From positions 620,001 through 684,000 of the forward strand of contig JACKEJ010000008.1 in NCBI GenBank assembly GCA_020633055.1: 64,000 nucleotides of DNA, read 5' to 3'. Shown piece by piece: positions 7,472 to 15,837 of the stretch; position 1 is the first letter of the stretch, and each line of letters opens with the position of its first letter. This stretch comes from Sandaracinaceae bacterium (GTDB lineage Bacteria > Myxococcota_A > Polyangia > Polyangiales > Houyiibacteriaceae). Position numbers and translations under genes: made by a program. The notes under the pieces were generated by a model. It had not been told where the DNA came from, made no database searches, and saw only the letters and a program-made list of their open reading frames with translations.

Positions 7472-9223
7472 ATGCTGCTCGACCGCACGCTCAACCACAT
7501 CGCCAGCGCGGCGATGCAGTCCGCCCTCGACCTGCCCGAAGCGCCCGCGGCCCTCTTGCGCCCCACGCAGGACCCGAAGTTCGGCGACTACCAGGTCAAC
7601 GGCGCCATGGGCCTCGCCAAGCAGCTGGGCAAGAAGCCGCGCGAGCTGGCCGAGCCCATCGCGCAGAAGCTGCTCGAGCACCCGGCCATCGAGACGGCCG
7701 AGGTGGCTGGCCCGGGCTTCATCAACCTGCGCATCGCGGCCGGCTGGCTGGCCGAGCAGCTGGATGGCATGTACGCCGACCTCGAGCGGGACGGCGTCGA
7801 CACGGTGGAGCGCTGCGAGCGCATCGTGGTCGACTACTCGAGCCCCAACATCGCGAAGCAGATGCACGTGGGGCACCTGCGCAGCACCATCATCGGGCAC
7901 GCGCTGGTGAAGCTGCTGCGCTTCGTGGGGCACGACGTGGTGGCGGTGAACCACCTGGGCGACTGGGGCACGCAGTTCGGGCTGCTCATCGTCGGGATGC
8001 GCGAGTGGGGCGACCAGGCCGCGCTCGACGCCGACGCCATCGTGGAGCTGGGGCGCGTCTACGCCCTGGCCAGCGCTCGCGCCAAGGAGGACGAGGCCTT
8101 CGCCGAGAGCGCCCGCGCCGAGCTGGCCAAGCTGCAGAGCGGCGACGAGGAGAACACCGCGCTGTGGACGCGCTTCGTGGCGGCCACGCGCAAGACCCTC
8201 GACGTGGTCTACGACCAGCTGGGGGTCACCTTCGACGAGTGGAAGGGGGAGAGCTTCTACCACTCGCGCCTGGAGGGCGTGATCGACCTGCTGGTGGAGA
8301 AGGGCTTCGCGCGCGAGGACGAGGGCGCCATGTGCGTCTTCTGGAACGAACTGGACGCGACGCCCGCCGCGCTCAAGAAGCAGAAGGAGCCCCTCATCGT
8401 GCGCAAGCGCGACGGAGCGTTCCTCTACAGCACCACCGACATCGCCGCGGTGCTGTACCGGCGCGACGTGATGAAGGCCGACCGTGTGCTGTACGTGGTG
8501 GGCACCCCGCAGGCCTTCCACTTCAAGCAGCTCTTCGCGCTGGCCGAGATGCTGGGCGTGACCATGCGCCTCGAGCACGTGGCGTTCGGGTCGGTGCTGG
8601 GCGAGGGCGGCAAGCCCATCCGGTCGCGCGACGGCGTGGACGTGACGCTGCAGGGGCTGCTCAGCGAGGCCGTCGAGCGCTCACGCGCGCGCATCCAGGA
8701 GGGCATCGACGAGGGCCGCCTGCACGTGGACCCGAGCGAGCTGGACGAGACCGCCCAGAAGGTGGGCGTCGGCGCCGTGAAGTACGCCGACCTGCGCCAG
8801 AACCGCGTCAGCGACTACACCTTCGAGTGGGACAAGCTGATCTCGTTCCAGGGCAACGCCGGCCCCTACATGCAGAACGCCTACGTGCGCTGCCGCAGCA
8901 TCTTCCGCAAGGGCGAGGTCGAGCCCGACCAGCTGGCGGGAGCCATCGCGCTGGTGGCCGACGAGGAGCAGGCGCTCGGGCGCATGGTCGCGCGCTTCGG
9001 CGACGTGGTGCACCAGGCGGCCGAGACCAGCCAGCCCAACTACCTGTGCGAGCACCTGTTCGAGCTGGCGCGCGCCTTCAGCCGCTTCTACGAGGTGTGC
9101 TCGGTGCTCAACGCCGAGGACGAGGCCACCCGCCTGAGCCGCCTGCGCCTGACCGCGCTCGTCTCGCGCCAGCTGGGCCGGGGCCTGACGCTGCTGGGCA
9201 TCGACGTCGTCGAGCGCATGTGA
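7472..9223 (+). CDS. argS: Arginine--tRNA ligase
   Basis: Encodes 583 residues, normal bacterial length. It charges tRNA-Arg with arginine. The N-terminal additional domain ends around residue 110. The class I HIGH motif appears as SSPNIAKQMHVGHLRST (about residue 125). The family sequence FLYSTTDIAA(VLYR) and the C-terminal anticodon-binding helices (NAGPYMQNAYVRCRS onward) are clear. The start at MLLDRTLNH is chosen because the upstream in-frame codons run through the hairpin at 7422-7462 and lack family similarity. No Shine-Dalgarno precedes it; TATCCC lies nine bases upstream. It stands between mscS and a lipoprotein gene on the opposite strand. Confidence 0.97.
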   Translation: MLLDRTLNHIASAAMQSALDLPEAPAALLRPTQDPKFGDYQVNGAMGLAKQLGKKPRELAEPIAQKLLEHPAIETAEVAGPGFINLRIAAGWLAEQLDGMYADLERDGVDTVERCERIVVDYSSPNIAKQMHVGHLRSTIIGHALVKLLRFVGHDVVAVNHLGDWGTQFGLLIVGMREWGDQAALDADAIVELGRVYALASARAKEDEAFAESARAELAKLQSGDEENTALWTRFVAATRKTLDVVYDQLGVTFDEWKGESFYHSRLEGVIDLLVEKGFAREDEGAMCVFWNELDATPAALKKQKEPLIVRKRDGAFLYSTTDIAAVLYRRDVMKADRVLYVVGTPQAFHFKQLFALAEMLGVTMRLEHVAFGSVLGEGGKPIRSRDGVDVTLQGLLSEAVERSRARIQEGIDEGRLHVDPSELDETAQKVGVGAVKYADLRQNRVSDYTFEWDKLISFQGNAGPYMQNAYVRCRSIFRKGEVEPDQLAGAIALVADEEQALGRMVARFGDVVHQAAETSQPNYLCEHLFELARAFSRFYEVCSVLNAEDEATRLSRLRLTALVSRQLGRGLTLLGIDVVERM

Positions 9224-9243
9224 GCGCCACGTGATGGCCCCGC

Positions 9244-9852
9244 TCAGTCGAGCAGGTACCAACAGAACCACTCGAGCGGCCCGAGCTCGGCCTCGAGGTC
9301 GCAGACGGTGTTCCACTCGGCGATGCTGAGCCCGTCGTTGGCGTATCGGTCGGGAACGAACCCGCACGAGGCCGCGTCCCGCAGCAAGAACGACCCACAG
9401 TCCAGCATGGGGTAGCGGGCCTCGAGCACCGTCTGCTCCTCCGAGAGGATGACGAAGCCGATGGCGTTGCACTGCGCCCCCGGTCCCAGCAGGCGAGTGT
9501 CCTGTCCCCGCCGGAATTCGACCGCGACCCGGACCTCGAACGGGTCACACCGAGGGGGGCCGCTGTCGAGGGCGGCCAGGTCCGGTCCTGCGTCCACCGA
9601 GCCCATCGCGTCCCGCGGCCTGGCGTCCCGGGTGCCCGCGTCCCGTGGCCCCGCGTCATGCAGCGTGGCGTCCACACGGGCATCCACGGGCCCCATGTCA
9701 CGTGAGGCGCCCGCGTCATCCGACGAGCGCGCTCCTCCGCAGCCCACCCCGACGAGCGCGTGCACGCACGCCAGCATCACCCACGGCGCGTGGGGTCCGT
9801 ACGCACGCTGGCCTGCCCACCTCACGCGTCGCGCACGTTCCGTCTCCTGCAT
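9244..9852 (-). CDS. Lipoprotein with Asp/Ala-rich linker and six-cysteine domain
   Basis: Encodes 202 residues. A hydrophobic segment ending LVGVGC (lipobox, Cys about residue 38) suggests a lipoprotein. A low-complexity Asp/Ala/Arg/Gly linker of about 60 residues follows (DAGPRDAGTRDARPRDA). The C-terminal domain of about 100 residues has six cysteines, probably three disulfides, and ends FCWYLLD. No family recognised. The ATG at 9852 is used because it precedes the signal sequence; the internal Met at MLACVHALVGVGC is possible but leaves almost no basic n-region. It diverges from the ion-channel gene at 10083. Confidence 0.65.
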   Translation of the reverse strand: MQETERARRVRWAGQRAYGPHAPWVMLACVHALVGVGCGGARSSDDAGASRDMGPVDARVDATLHDAGPRDAGTRDARPRDAMGSVDAGPDLAALDSGPPRCDPFEVRVAVEFRRGQDTRLLGPGAQCNAIGFVILSEEQTVLEARYPMLDCGSFLLRDAASCGFVPDRYANDGLSIAEWNTVCDLEAELGPLEWFCWYLLD

Positions 9853-10000
9853 GGCCTCACGGTCACGCCCCGCGCGTTGGGTGTCAAGCCGCGCCCTGTG
9901 GCGCACGGTCCAGGATCGCCGGCGCGTCCGGGCGCGAAGCCCCGCGCCGCATGACGGAGCACACACACACGCCAGCGCCCCGCGCACGTCCGTGTGTCGC

Positions 10001-10070
10001 GCCATGGACCGGCCGCCGAGCAGCGCGTTGGTGTGCGCCATCGACCGTCCGCCGAGCAGCGCGTTGGTGT
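10001..10070. repeat. Two 34-bp direct repeats ahead of the ion-channel gene
   Basis: Copies at 10001-10034 and 10037-10070 differ at two positions (period 36). Both end in the bases GCGTTGGTGT, and the second runs straight into TACCCT, the candidate -10 box of the channel gene. Paired direct repeats abutting a promoter suggest binding sites for a regulator. On the minus strand they would encode a 12-residue repeat, but no gene is credible there. Confidence 0.6.
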
Positions 10071-10075
10071 ACCCT
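10070..10075 (+). promoter_or_regulatory. Candidate -10 box, leaderless start of the ion-channel gene
   Basis: TACCCT lies seven bases before the GTG at 10083, with no Shine-Dalgarno between, the same layout seen at eleven other genes in this window. Confidence 0.5.
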
Positions 10076-10082
10076 CGGCGCC

Positions 10083-11354
10083 GTGACCCGTGAGAGCACC
10101 GAGCGGTCGGCCGGACCCGGACGTCCCATTCCGTCGACCCCTTCCGCCGAGCTGCTCGCGTCGCCCGCTGAGCGCGTTGCACGAACGCTCGATGCAGCGG
10201 GCCGCTGGCGAAGGCCCGCCCTCCACCCGGCCGCGCTGCGAGCGGCGCGTGGTGGCCTCGACGCTGCTGTGCTGGGGCTCGCGCTGCTGGTGACGCTGCT
10301 CCTGCCGTGCCTCGACGCGCGCGCAGACGGTGAGGTGCTCGACCCGTGGGCGGACCGCGACGCGCCCGCGGAGGAGCCCGCTCCGGACAGTGAAGCCGCC
10401 GACGCCGGCGTAGCCGCAGCCGAGGCCCCCGAGACGGAAGCGGGCGAGGCCGAGGCCGAGACGCCCGCACCGCCGTCCGAGGTCAAGATCGGCATGTACA
10501 TCAACCGCCTGCGCGACGTGAACCTGCGCGACGGAACCTTCGTCGTGGACTTCTGGATGTGGTTCCGCTGGCAGAACGACGACCTGCACCCCGCGCAGAC
10601 CTTCGAGCTGGTGAACGGCGAGATCCAGAACCGCATCGACAGCGAAGTGGTCGACGACCTCGGCTACCACTACACGTCCGTGCGCCTGGTCGCGACCATC
10701 TACCACGTGTTCGACGTGGACCACTTCCCGTACGACAACCACACGCTGCACATCGACATCGAGGACGTGGAGAGCGAGTCGGTCACGCAGTTCTACACGC
10801 CCGACACAGCGAACTCGCGCGTCGATCCGCTGGTGCAGGTGGCGGGCTGGGACGTGAGCCTGGGGGAGACCAGCGCCGCCGACCACATCTACGACACCAA
10901 CTACGGCTTCCTGTCGCTGGGCGAGAACGCCCACGCCCCCTACTCACGCTTCACCCAGAAGATCGAGCTGCGGCGCGGCACGGGCATGCCGCTCCTCAAG
11001 CTCTTCTGGGTCACCTTCCTGTCGGTCATGCTGGGGCTGCTGGCCCTGCGCGTGCACGTCACGGACCTCGACGCGCGCTTCGGGCTGAGCGTGGGCTCCA
11101 TCTTCGCGGCCATGGCCAACACCTACGTCCTCGGGGAGATCCTGCCCGAGACCGAGGCCATCACCATGGCGGAGCAGATGAACTTCCTCGGGGTGGGCAC
11201 CATCTTCGGGGCGGTCTTCATCAGCATCGCGTCCATCCGGCTGGTGTACGCGGGGCGTGAGCAGGCCTCGCGCAAGCTGGACTGGTGGGCCTTCGTGGGG
11301 TTGGCCACGCTCTACGTGATCGCCAACATCGTCGTCGTGCGCCTCCACGGCTGA
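10083..11354 (+). CDS. Prokaryotic pentameric ligand-gated ion channel (Cys-loop-receptor homologue)
   Basis: Encodes 423 residues. A hydrophobic signal-like segment (about 58-82, AAVLGLALLVTLLLPCLDARA) is followed by an acidic, Ala/Glu/Pro-rich spacer of about 55 residues. The ligand-binding beta sandwich then starts EVKIGMYINRLRDVNLRDGTF, with the family FWMWFRWQND and the VDHFPYDNHTLHIDIE segment; the cysteines of the eukaryotic Cys loop are missing, as in other prokaryotic members. Four membrane helices follow: LLKLFWVTFLSVMLGLLAL (M1), FGLSVGSIFAAMANTYVL (M2, pore), FLGVGTIFGAVFISIASIRL (M3) and WWAFVGLATLYVIANIVVV (M4). It should form an inner-membrane channel opened by an unknown periplasmic ligand. 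The GTG start rests on the promoter position and remains uncertain. Confidence 0.88.
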   Translation: MTRESTERSAGPGRPIPSTPSAELLASPAERVARTLDAAGRWRRPALHPAALRAARGGLDAAVLGLALLVTLLLPCLDARADGEVLDPWADRDAPAEEPAPDSEAADAGVAAAEAPETEAGEAEAETPAPPSEVKIGMYINRLRDVNLRDGTFVVDFWMWFRWQNDDLHPAQTFELVNGEIQNRIDSEVVDDLGYHYTSVRLVATIYHVFDVDHFPYDNHTLHIDIEDVESESVTQFYTPDTANSRVDPLVQVAGWDVSLGETSAADHIYDTNYGFLSLGENAHAPYSRFTQKIELRRGTGMPLLKLFWVTFLSVMLGLLALRVHVTDLDARFGLSVGSIFAAMANTYVLGEILPETEAITMAEQMNFLGVGTIFGAVFISIASIRLVYAGREQASRKLDWWAFVGLATLYVIANIVVVRLHG

Positions 11355-11544
11355 CCCCGCTACGACGATCCGAGGTCGTCCCGTGTGGCCAACGACCGCG
11401 GCACGACGCACACGCGCGTGACGGGCTCGGCGGGCATCGGCAGAGCGTTCGGGACGTGTGCTGGTCGAACCCGTCTCCGACCCTCGCGCTCGGTCTCGGT
11501 GAGCCGGCTCGGGGAGACTGGCCCGTCCCCCGTGATGGCTGCGC

Positions 11545-11550
11545 TATGCT
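11545..11550 (+). promoter_or_regulatory. Candidate -10 box, leaderless start of the esterase gene
   Basis: TATGCT is six bases before the ATG at 11557 and no ribosome binding site is present. The rest of the 11355-11556 gap shows no gene. Confidence 0.5.
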
Positions 11551-11556
11551 CGCCCG

Positions 11557-12570
11557 ATGCACGGCCGCATCGAACGCCTACGCCTCGCCGGGCGCTGCCT
11601 CGAGGGCAACCCCCTGGGCGACCCCCATGAGCGGGACGTCTACGTCTACGTCCCGCCCACCTCGGACTCGGCACGCTTGCCGGTCATTCTCCTGCTGCCC
11701 GGCTATGGCAGCAACCACCTCAGCATTCTCTCCTACAGCCCGTGGGCGAAGAACACGGTCGAGCGGTTCGACGAGCAGGTGGTCTCGGGCCAGAGCCCGC
11801 CCGCCATCCTCGCCCTCCCCGACTGCATGACGCGCTGGGGCGGCAGCCAGTTCATCGACTCCGCTGGGCTCGGGCGCTACCAGTCGTACCTGGTGGAGGA
11901 CGTCCTCCCCGCCATCGACGCGCACTTCCCGACCATCCCGAGCGCGGAGGGGCGCGCCGTAGCCGGGCGCAGCAGCGGAGGGTTCGGTGCGCTGCGGCTC
12001 GCCATGGACCGCCCGGGGGTGGTGTCCGCCGTCGCCAGCCACGCGGCCGACCTGGCGTTCGAGGTCAGCATGCGCCCGATGTTCACGTCGGCCGCCATCG
12101 GCCTCGAGCAGGCTGGGGGGCTCGCGGCGTTCGCGGAGCGGCTGCCGAACGGCGGACCGAGGAGCGCCGTGGAGTTCGACGCGGCGTTCGTGCTGGCGGC
12201 GTCAGCCGCGTACTCGCCAGACCGTGGGGCGCCCTTTCCCCACGTCGCGCTCCCGTTCCACATGGAGAGCGCAGCGATCCGCACCGACGTCTTCGCACAG
12301 TGGACCGCGCACGACCCCCTCACCCGCGCCCACACCGTCATGGGCGGGCAGGCCCTGGCCGCGTTGTCCCTGCTGTTCGTCGACGCGGGGAACCGCGACG
12401 AGCATGGTCTGCACTTCGGCGCACGGGCGCTGGCAGCGCGCTGCCGGGAGCTCGGGGCGCAGCTGCGGTTCGAGGAGTTCGACGGCGGCCACCGCGGCAC
12501 CTCGCACCGCTACGAGCTCAGCCTGCCGCTCCTGGCCGAGGTCCTGACCACGCAGCGCCGCGGTCACTGA
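11557..12570 (+). CDS. Esterase D/putative esterase family alpha/beta hydrolase
   Basis: Encodes 337 residues without a signal peptide. The early strand LPVILLLPGYGSNHLS carries the oxyanion region; the nucleophile elbow is GRSSGGFGAL (Ser about residue 146), an acid is likely in DAGNRDEHGLHFG, and the catalytic His is in FDGGHRGTSH near residue 310. The layout matches the putative esterase family (S-formylglutathione hydrolase, enterobactin esterase and mycolyltransferase relatives). The substrate cannot be told from sequence. It appears to be a single-gene unit with a leaderless-type promoter. Confidence 0.85.
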   Translation: MHGRIERLRLAGRCLEGNPLGDPHERDVYVYVPPTSDSARLPVILLLPGYGSNHLSILSYSPWAKNTVERFDEQVVSGQSPPAILALPDCMTRWGGSQFIDSAGLGRYQSYLVEDVLPAIDAHFPTIPSAEGRAVAGRSSGGFGALRLAMDRPGVVSAVASHAADLAFEVSMRPMFTSAAIGLEQAGGLAAFAERLPNGGPRSAVEFDAAFVLAASAAYSPDRGAPFPHVALPFHMESAAIRTDVFAQWTAHDPLTRAHTVMGGQALAALSLLFVDAGNRDEHGLHFGARALAARCRELGAQLRFEEFDGGHRGTSHRYELSLPLLAEVLTTQRRGH

Positions 12571-12671
12571 GGGTGCGGCTGTGGACGGAGCGCCCGTAAT
12601 TGTAGTGCGCTCCCGGATCCGATTGGCCTATGATGGCCGCGGCAACCCGTGGAGGGCGCCGGAGGAAATGA

Positions 12672-13817
12672 ATGGCGACCAAGAAGAAGGCGACCGCGAG
12701 CAAGGCCTCCCCCAAGAAGACGCAAAGCGGTAAGACCTCGAAAGCTCCCAGCCCCAAGGCGAAAACGGCCAAGCCGGCCGCGAAGAAGTCGCCGACCAAG
12801 GCGCCCGCCAAGGCTCCCAAGACGGCGAGCTCCGCCGGGGACAAGAAGGCTACCAAGAAGGCCGCCGCGAGCAGTGCGAAGAAGGCACCCGCGAAGACGG
12901 GGTCCTCCGCGTCCTCCAAGTCGACCAGCACCAGCAAGTCTCCCGCGAAGAGCGCGCCAAAGAGCAAGTCGCCGGTCAAGCCGGGCCCGGCCGCCGAGAA
13001 GGTCGGTCAGGCAGCCCCGTCGGCCGCCAAGGCTGCCGGTGTCGGCACCAAACCCAAGCCCACGAAGAAGCCCGCCCAGGCGCCCCCTGCGTCCATCAGG
13101 CGTGCACTCGAGGAGCTGGACGACGACCTCGACGACGACCTGACACACGTGGAGCCGCCCGAGGACTCGTCGCGTGACAAGTCCGACGGTCCGCTCCGCG
13201 CATACGAGCCGCCCAAGGCGCCGCCCAAGCCGCTGTCTCCCCAAGCCGCCGCCATCATCGCCGCGGACGCGCCTCTGCCGCTGGTGCAAGAGCAGGGCGC
13301 GCTCATGCTCGGCACCAGCGCGACGAGCGCCGTCCAGGCCGCTCGCCTGCTCCACGAGCTGGTGGAGCACAAGCCGGAGCTGGTGGTGTCGCTGGCCGAG
13401 AAGTTCGCGCGTGGTCTCACCTCCAAGCACAAGCGAGTCGTGCAGACGTCGGCCGATGCACTCCCGGCCATCGCCCGCATCGCACCCGCCAAGGTGGCTC
13501 GCCACCTCGAGCTGCTCAAGAACTCGTACGAGCCGGCGATCCTCGACGGACGTGACGGGCTGGTGCGCACGTTCGCGGCTCTGTGCACGGCCTCCGTGGC
13601 GTATCAGAAGCGGCTGGAGCCCTCGCTGACCACGGCGCTCGAGCGGGCGGATGGAAAGACGCTCCTGCGCTGGAGCCGCATCGTGCTGCCCGCGCTCAAG
13701 GGTGAACCGCACGCACGCGCCCGTGGCGTCGTCGAGGCGCGCCTCTACCGCATCCCGCGCGCCATCGCTCAGCAGATCGCGGACTTCCTCAAGATCAAGC
13801 TCCGCGTTCGTTACTGA
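12672..13817 (+). CDS. Histone H1-like basic tail fused to a helical-repeat domain
   Basis: Encodes 381 residues. Residues 1-140 are almost entirely Lys, Ala, Pro, Ser and Thr (KKATASKASPKKTQSGK and similar), like the C-terminal tail of histone H1 and the AlgP/HctB-type bacterial proteins that bind DNA non-specifically. After an acidic patch (LEELDDDLDDDLT), residues about 195-381 form regular amphipathic helices resembling HEAT/ARM repeats (AARLLHELVEHKPELVVSLAEKFARGL and onward). A role in nucleoid organisation is inferred. GGAGGA lies six bases before the ATG, and TATGAT at 12629-12634 is a plausible -10 box. The TGA stop sits inside the first unit of the 14-bp repeat array that follows. 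Confidence 0.8.
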   Translation: MATKKKATASKASPKKTQSGKTSKAPSPKAKTAKPAAKKSPTKAPAKAPKTASSAGDKKATKKAAASSAKKAPAKTGSSASSKSTSTSKSPAKSAPKSKSPVKPGPAAEKVGQAAPSAAKAAGVGTKPKPTKKPAQAPPASIRRALEELDDDLDDDLTHVEPPEDSSRDKSDGPLRAYEPPKAPPKPLSPQAAAIIAADAPLPLVQEQGALMLGTSATSAVQAARLLHELVEHKPELVVSLAEKFARGLTSKHKRVVQTSADALPAIARIAPAKVARHLELLKNSYEPAILDGRDGLVRTFAALCTASVAYQKRLEPSLTTALERADGKTLLRWSRIVLPALKGEPHARARGVVEARLYRIPRAIAQQIADFLKIKLRVRY

Positions 13818-13952
13818 CGGGGCAGGACTGACGGGGCAGGACTGACGGGGCAGGACTGACGGGGCAGGACTGACGGGGCAGGACTGACGGGGCAGGACTG
13901 ACGGGGCAGGACTGACGGGGCAGGACTGACGGGGCAGGACTGACGGGGCAGG
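13813..13952. repeat. Ten perfect tandem copies of a 14-bp unit
   Basis: The unit ACTGACGGGGCAGG is repeated exactly ten times (140 bp) with no mismatch. The first copy supplies the TGA stop of the histone-like gene, so the array is that gene's immediate 3' untranslated region. Perfect identity suggests recent expansion by slippage or recombination. Each unit carries CTG and CAG, which allows only tiny hairpins. No spacers, so it is not a CRISPR array. Confidence 0.97.
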
Positions 13953-14107
13953 AGCACAGTCAAGCTGCCGCGCTCCCCGGGTCGGGTCCTAGGACCTCGT
14001 CCCGGAGCCGTGGGGGTCTTCGTGGCCATCCCCCTGACGGGCACCCGTCTCGAGGGTTGTCGTGTGGGCCGCCATGACGCGCGTTGCGTCCGGCGGCCCA
14101 GAGACGC

Positions 14108-14749
14108 TCAGCGCTGCTGCGCCTTGGCCATCATGCCCATGGCCACCTGCAGCGCCACGGAGTAGTCGCCCGCCATGCGCAGCTTGCCGCCCATGAAGAG
14201 CTGCTGGGCGTTGATGTCGCCTTCTCGCAGGTCTTCGAGGTCCGTGTACTTCAGCGTAGCCGTGAAGCCGGGAGTGGCGGGCGGCTCGTTCACGTTGAGG
14301 CCGATACGAACCGTGACGTTGCCCAGGTCCGGCACGTCCTCGATGATGAGGTGGCAGGTGAGCGTCTTGCCCGCCAGCATGGCGTCCAGGTCCGGGTTGG
14401 GGATCTGGGCGACGCCCATCGCGACACGGGGGTCGTCGATGGCCCCCTCGCTGGCAGCCTCGCCCAGAACCATCTCGGCGGCTTCGGCCGGGAAGCCGAC
14501 CGCAAACTTGATGGGGATTCCGTCTGGCGCGCTGTCGCTCACGCTGACCTCACCCGCCTTGGAGGCCAAGTAGACCTCGCCCGCGCCGTCCGCCACGAAG
14601 AAGGCCGCGCCCGTCACGGACCGTACGGCCTCGAGCGTCTTGGTGGCGCGCGCGTCGCCGGCGCTGGCCTTGGCTTCGAGCGCCTCGATGCCCTTCTTGA
14701 ACAGGGCGGGCGCGGTGGTGCGGAGGAACTGAAGCGGTTCTGTGCTCAT
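14108..14749 (-). CDS. SCP2 sterol-transfer-family protein
   Basis: Encodes 213 residues, cytoplasmic by appearance. The first 55 residues are helical (FLRTTAPALFKKGIEALEAKA). The rest fits the SCP2 lipid-binding fold: GAAFFVADGAGEVYLAS, a central helix, the strand LDAMLAGKTLTCHLIIEDV and the ending GDINAQQLFMGGKLRMAGDYSVALQVAMGMM, where FMGGKLRMAGD matches the typical SCP2 motif (F..GKL.i.Gd). It probably binds a fatty acyl or isoprenoid ligand. The start at MSTEPLQFL is preferred over an upstream ATG because TACGCT sits nine bases before it. Confidence 0.85.
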   Translation of the reverse strand: MSTEPLQFLRTTAPALFKKGIEALEAKASAGDARATKTLEAVRSVTGAAFFVADGAGEVYLASKAGEVSVSDSAPDGIPIKFAVGFPAEAAEMVLGEAASEGAIDDPRVAMGVAQIPNPDLDAMLAGKTLTCHLIIEDVPDLGNVTVRIGLNVNEPPATPGFTATLKYTDLEDLREGDINAQQLFMGGKLRMAGDYSVALQVAMGMMAKAQQR

Positions 14750-14758
14750 AGGGGCGGG

Positions 14759-14764
14759 AGCGTA
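14759..14764 (-). promoter_or_regulatory. Candidate -10 box for the SCP2 gene
   Basis: TACGCT on the minus strand lies nine bases before the ATG at 14749; the intervening bases are C-rich with no ribosome binding site. Confidence 0.4.
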
Positions 14765-14847
14765 AACCAAAAGCGCAAGGCCCGCGCACCGAAAATGCAC
14801 GCCCCACGGTCAGCATGCGGTGGTCGCAGAAGGGTCCGCAGCGCTGC

Positions 14848-14853
14848 TATGTT
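14848..14853 (+). promoter_or_regulatory. Candidate -10 box, leaderless start of the PI-PLC-like gene
   Basis: TATGTT is seven bases before the ATG at 14861. It overlaps an earlier in-frame ATG at 14849, which makes 14861 the better start. Confidence 0.5.
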
Positions 14854-14860
14854 CGCGTCG

Positions 14861-15787
14861 ATGTCACCGCACGGCCACGCTTCCACCCGCCCGTCACATT
14901 TCACGCCCCGTGGTCGTCCAACCACAGCACGCTACCTCACCGTGCGCGTGCTGCTCGCCGTTTGGTGCAGCGCGCTGCTCTCCTGCTCCGAATCGGCGGA
15001 GCCACCAGAGCTCAGCTGCAACGGGCACGTCGAGCTGTGTGAGCGCCCCTACGACGAAGTCGCCTACGCCACCACCCACAACGCCCACGCGTCGGCGGCG
15101 TACCGCTTCGCCCCACCGAACCAGCGCAGCTCACTCACGCAGCAACTCGAGGACGGCGTCCGGGGCTTCATGCTGGACACGTACATCGACCCGCGCACCA
15201 ACGCCCCAGCGCTGTGCCATGGCGCGTGCGTGTTCGGTCGCCTGCCCCTGGTGGACGGCCTGGGCGAGCTGAACGCGTTCCTCGATGCGAACCCGGGTGA
15301 GGTCATCACCATCATCTTCGAGACGTACATCGAGCCCGAGGACGTGCTCGCGTCCTTCGAGGAGAGCGGCCTCTTGCCGCGCACGTACGCCCACACAGTT
15401 TCCGAGCCCTGGCCGACGCTCGGAGAGCTGGTGGCGGCCGACACGCGCGTCGTGGTCTTCACCGACCGCGACGGAGGCACCTACGACTGGTACATGGACG
15501 TGTGGGCCCACGCGTGGGAGACCCACTTCTCGGCGGAGACTCCGGAAGACTTCAGCTGCGCACAGAACCGCGGAGACCGGGACAACGCCCTGTTCATCTT
15601 CAACCACTTCCTCACGGCGCCCTTCGCCAGCGAGGCGCTCGCGGAGATGGTCAACCACAACCCGTTCCTGCTCGACCGGGTGGAGCAGTGCCAGGACGAG
15701 AGCGGCGACTTCGCCAACTTCATCACGGTCGACTTCTACGAGATCGGCGACGTCCTCTCTGTGACCGACACGCTCAACGGGTTCTGA
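14861..15787 (+). CDS. PI-PLC X-domain-like phosphodiesterase lipoprotein
   Basis: Encodes 308 residues. A Sec/lipoprotein signal (VRVLLAVWCSALLSC, Cys about residue 42) is followed by a phosphatidylinositol-specific phospholipase C-like barrel. The two catalytic histidines are visible in YATTHNAHAS and ALCHGACVFG, with the RGFMLDTY segment before the second. The later DFSCAQNRGDRDNALFIFNHF segment is typical of the bacterial/fungal branch of this superfamily that lacks calcium and Y domains. The substrate could be a phosphoinositide or another phosphodiester; it should act at the cell surface or in the periplasm. A GTG at 14942 would give a shorter signal peptide. Confidence 0.82.
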   Translation: MSPHGHASTRPSHFTPRGRPTTARYLTVRVLLAVWCSALLSCSESAEPPELSCNGHVELCERPYDEVAYATTHNAHASAAYRFAPPNQRSSLTQQLEDGVRGFMLDTYIDPRTNAPALCHGACVFGRLPLVDGLGELNAFLDANPGEVITIIFETYIEPEDVLASFEESGLLPRTYAHTVSEPWPTLGELVAADTRVVVFTDRDGGTYDWYMDVWAHAWETHFSAETPEDFSCAQNRGDRDNALFIFNHFLTAPFASEALAEMVNHNPFLLDRVEQCQDESGDFANFITVDFYEIGDVLSVTDTLNGF

Positions 15788-15823
15788 CTCGCGTCAAACT
15801 CGATCCTCCGCCGCGAAATTTGA

Positions 15824-15829
15824 TAGCGT
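15824..15829 (+). promoter_or_regulatory. Candidate -10 box for the cyclic-nucleotide-binding gene
   Basis: TAGCGT lies eight bases before the ATG at 15838, with no ribosome binding site. Confidence 0.4.
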
Positions 15830-15837
15830 CGTCGGTC

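Noticed and set aside
9999..10470. Minus-strand extension of the 9244 lipoprotein through the 34-bp repeats, giving a 12-residue peptide repeat (TNALLGGRSMAH)
   Set aside because: The extension is Arg-rich low complexity, overlaps the ion-channel coding region, and would place the lipoprotein signal deep inside the protein. The period of 36 being a multiple of three may be chance.
13813..13952. Ten 14-bp repeats considered as a CRISPR array
   Set aside because: Repeats are adjacent with no spacers and no cas genes are nearby.
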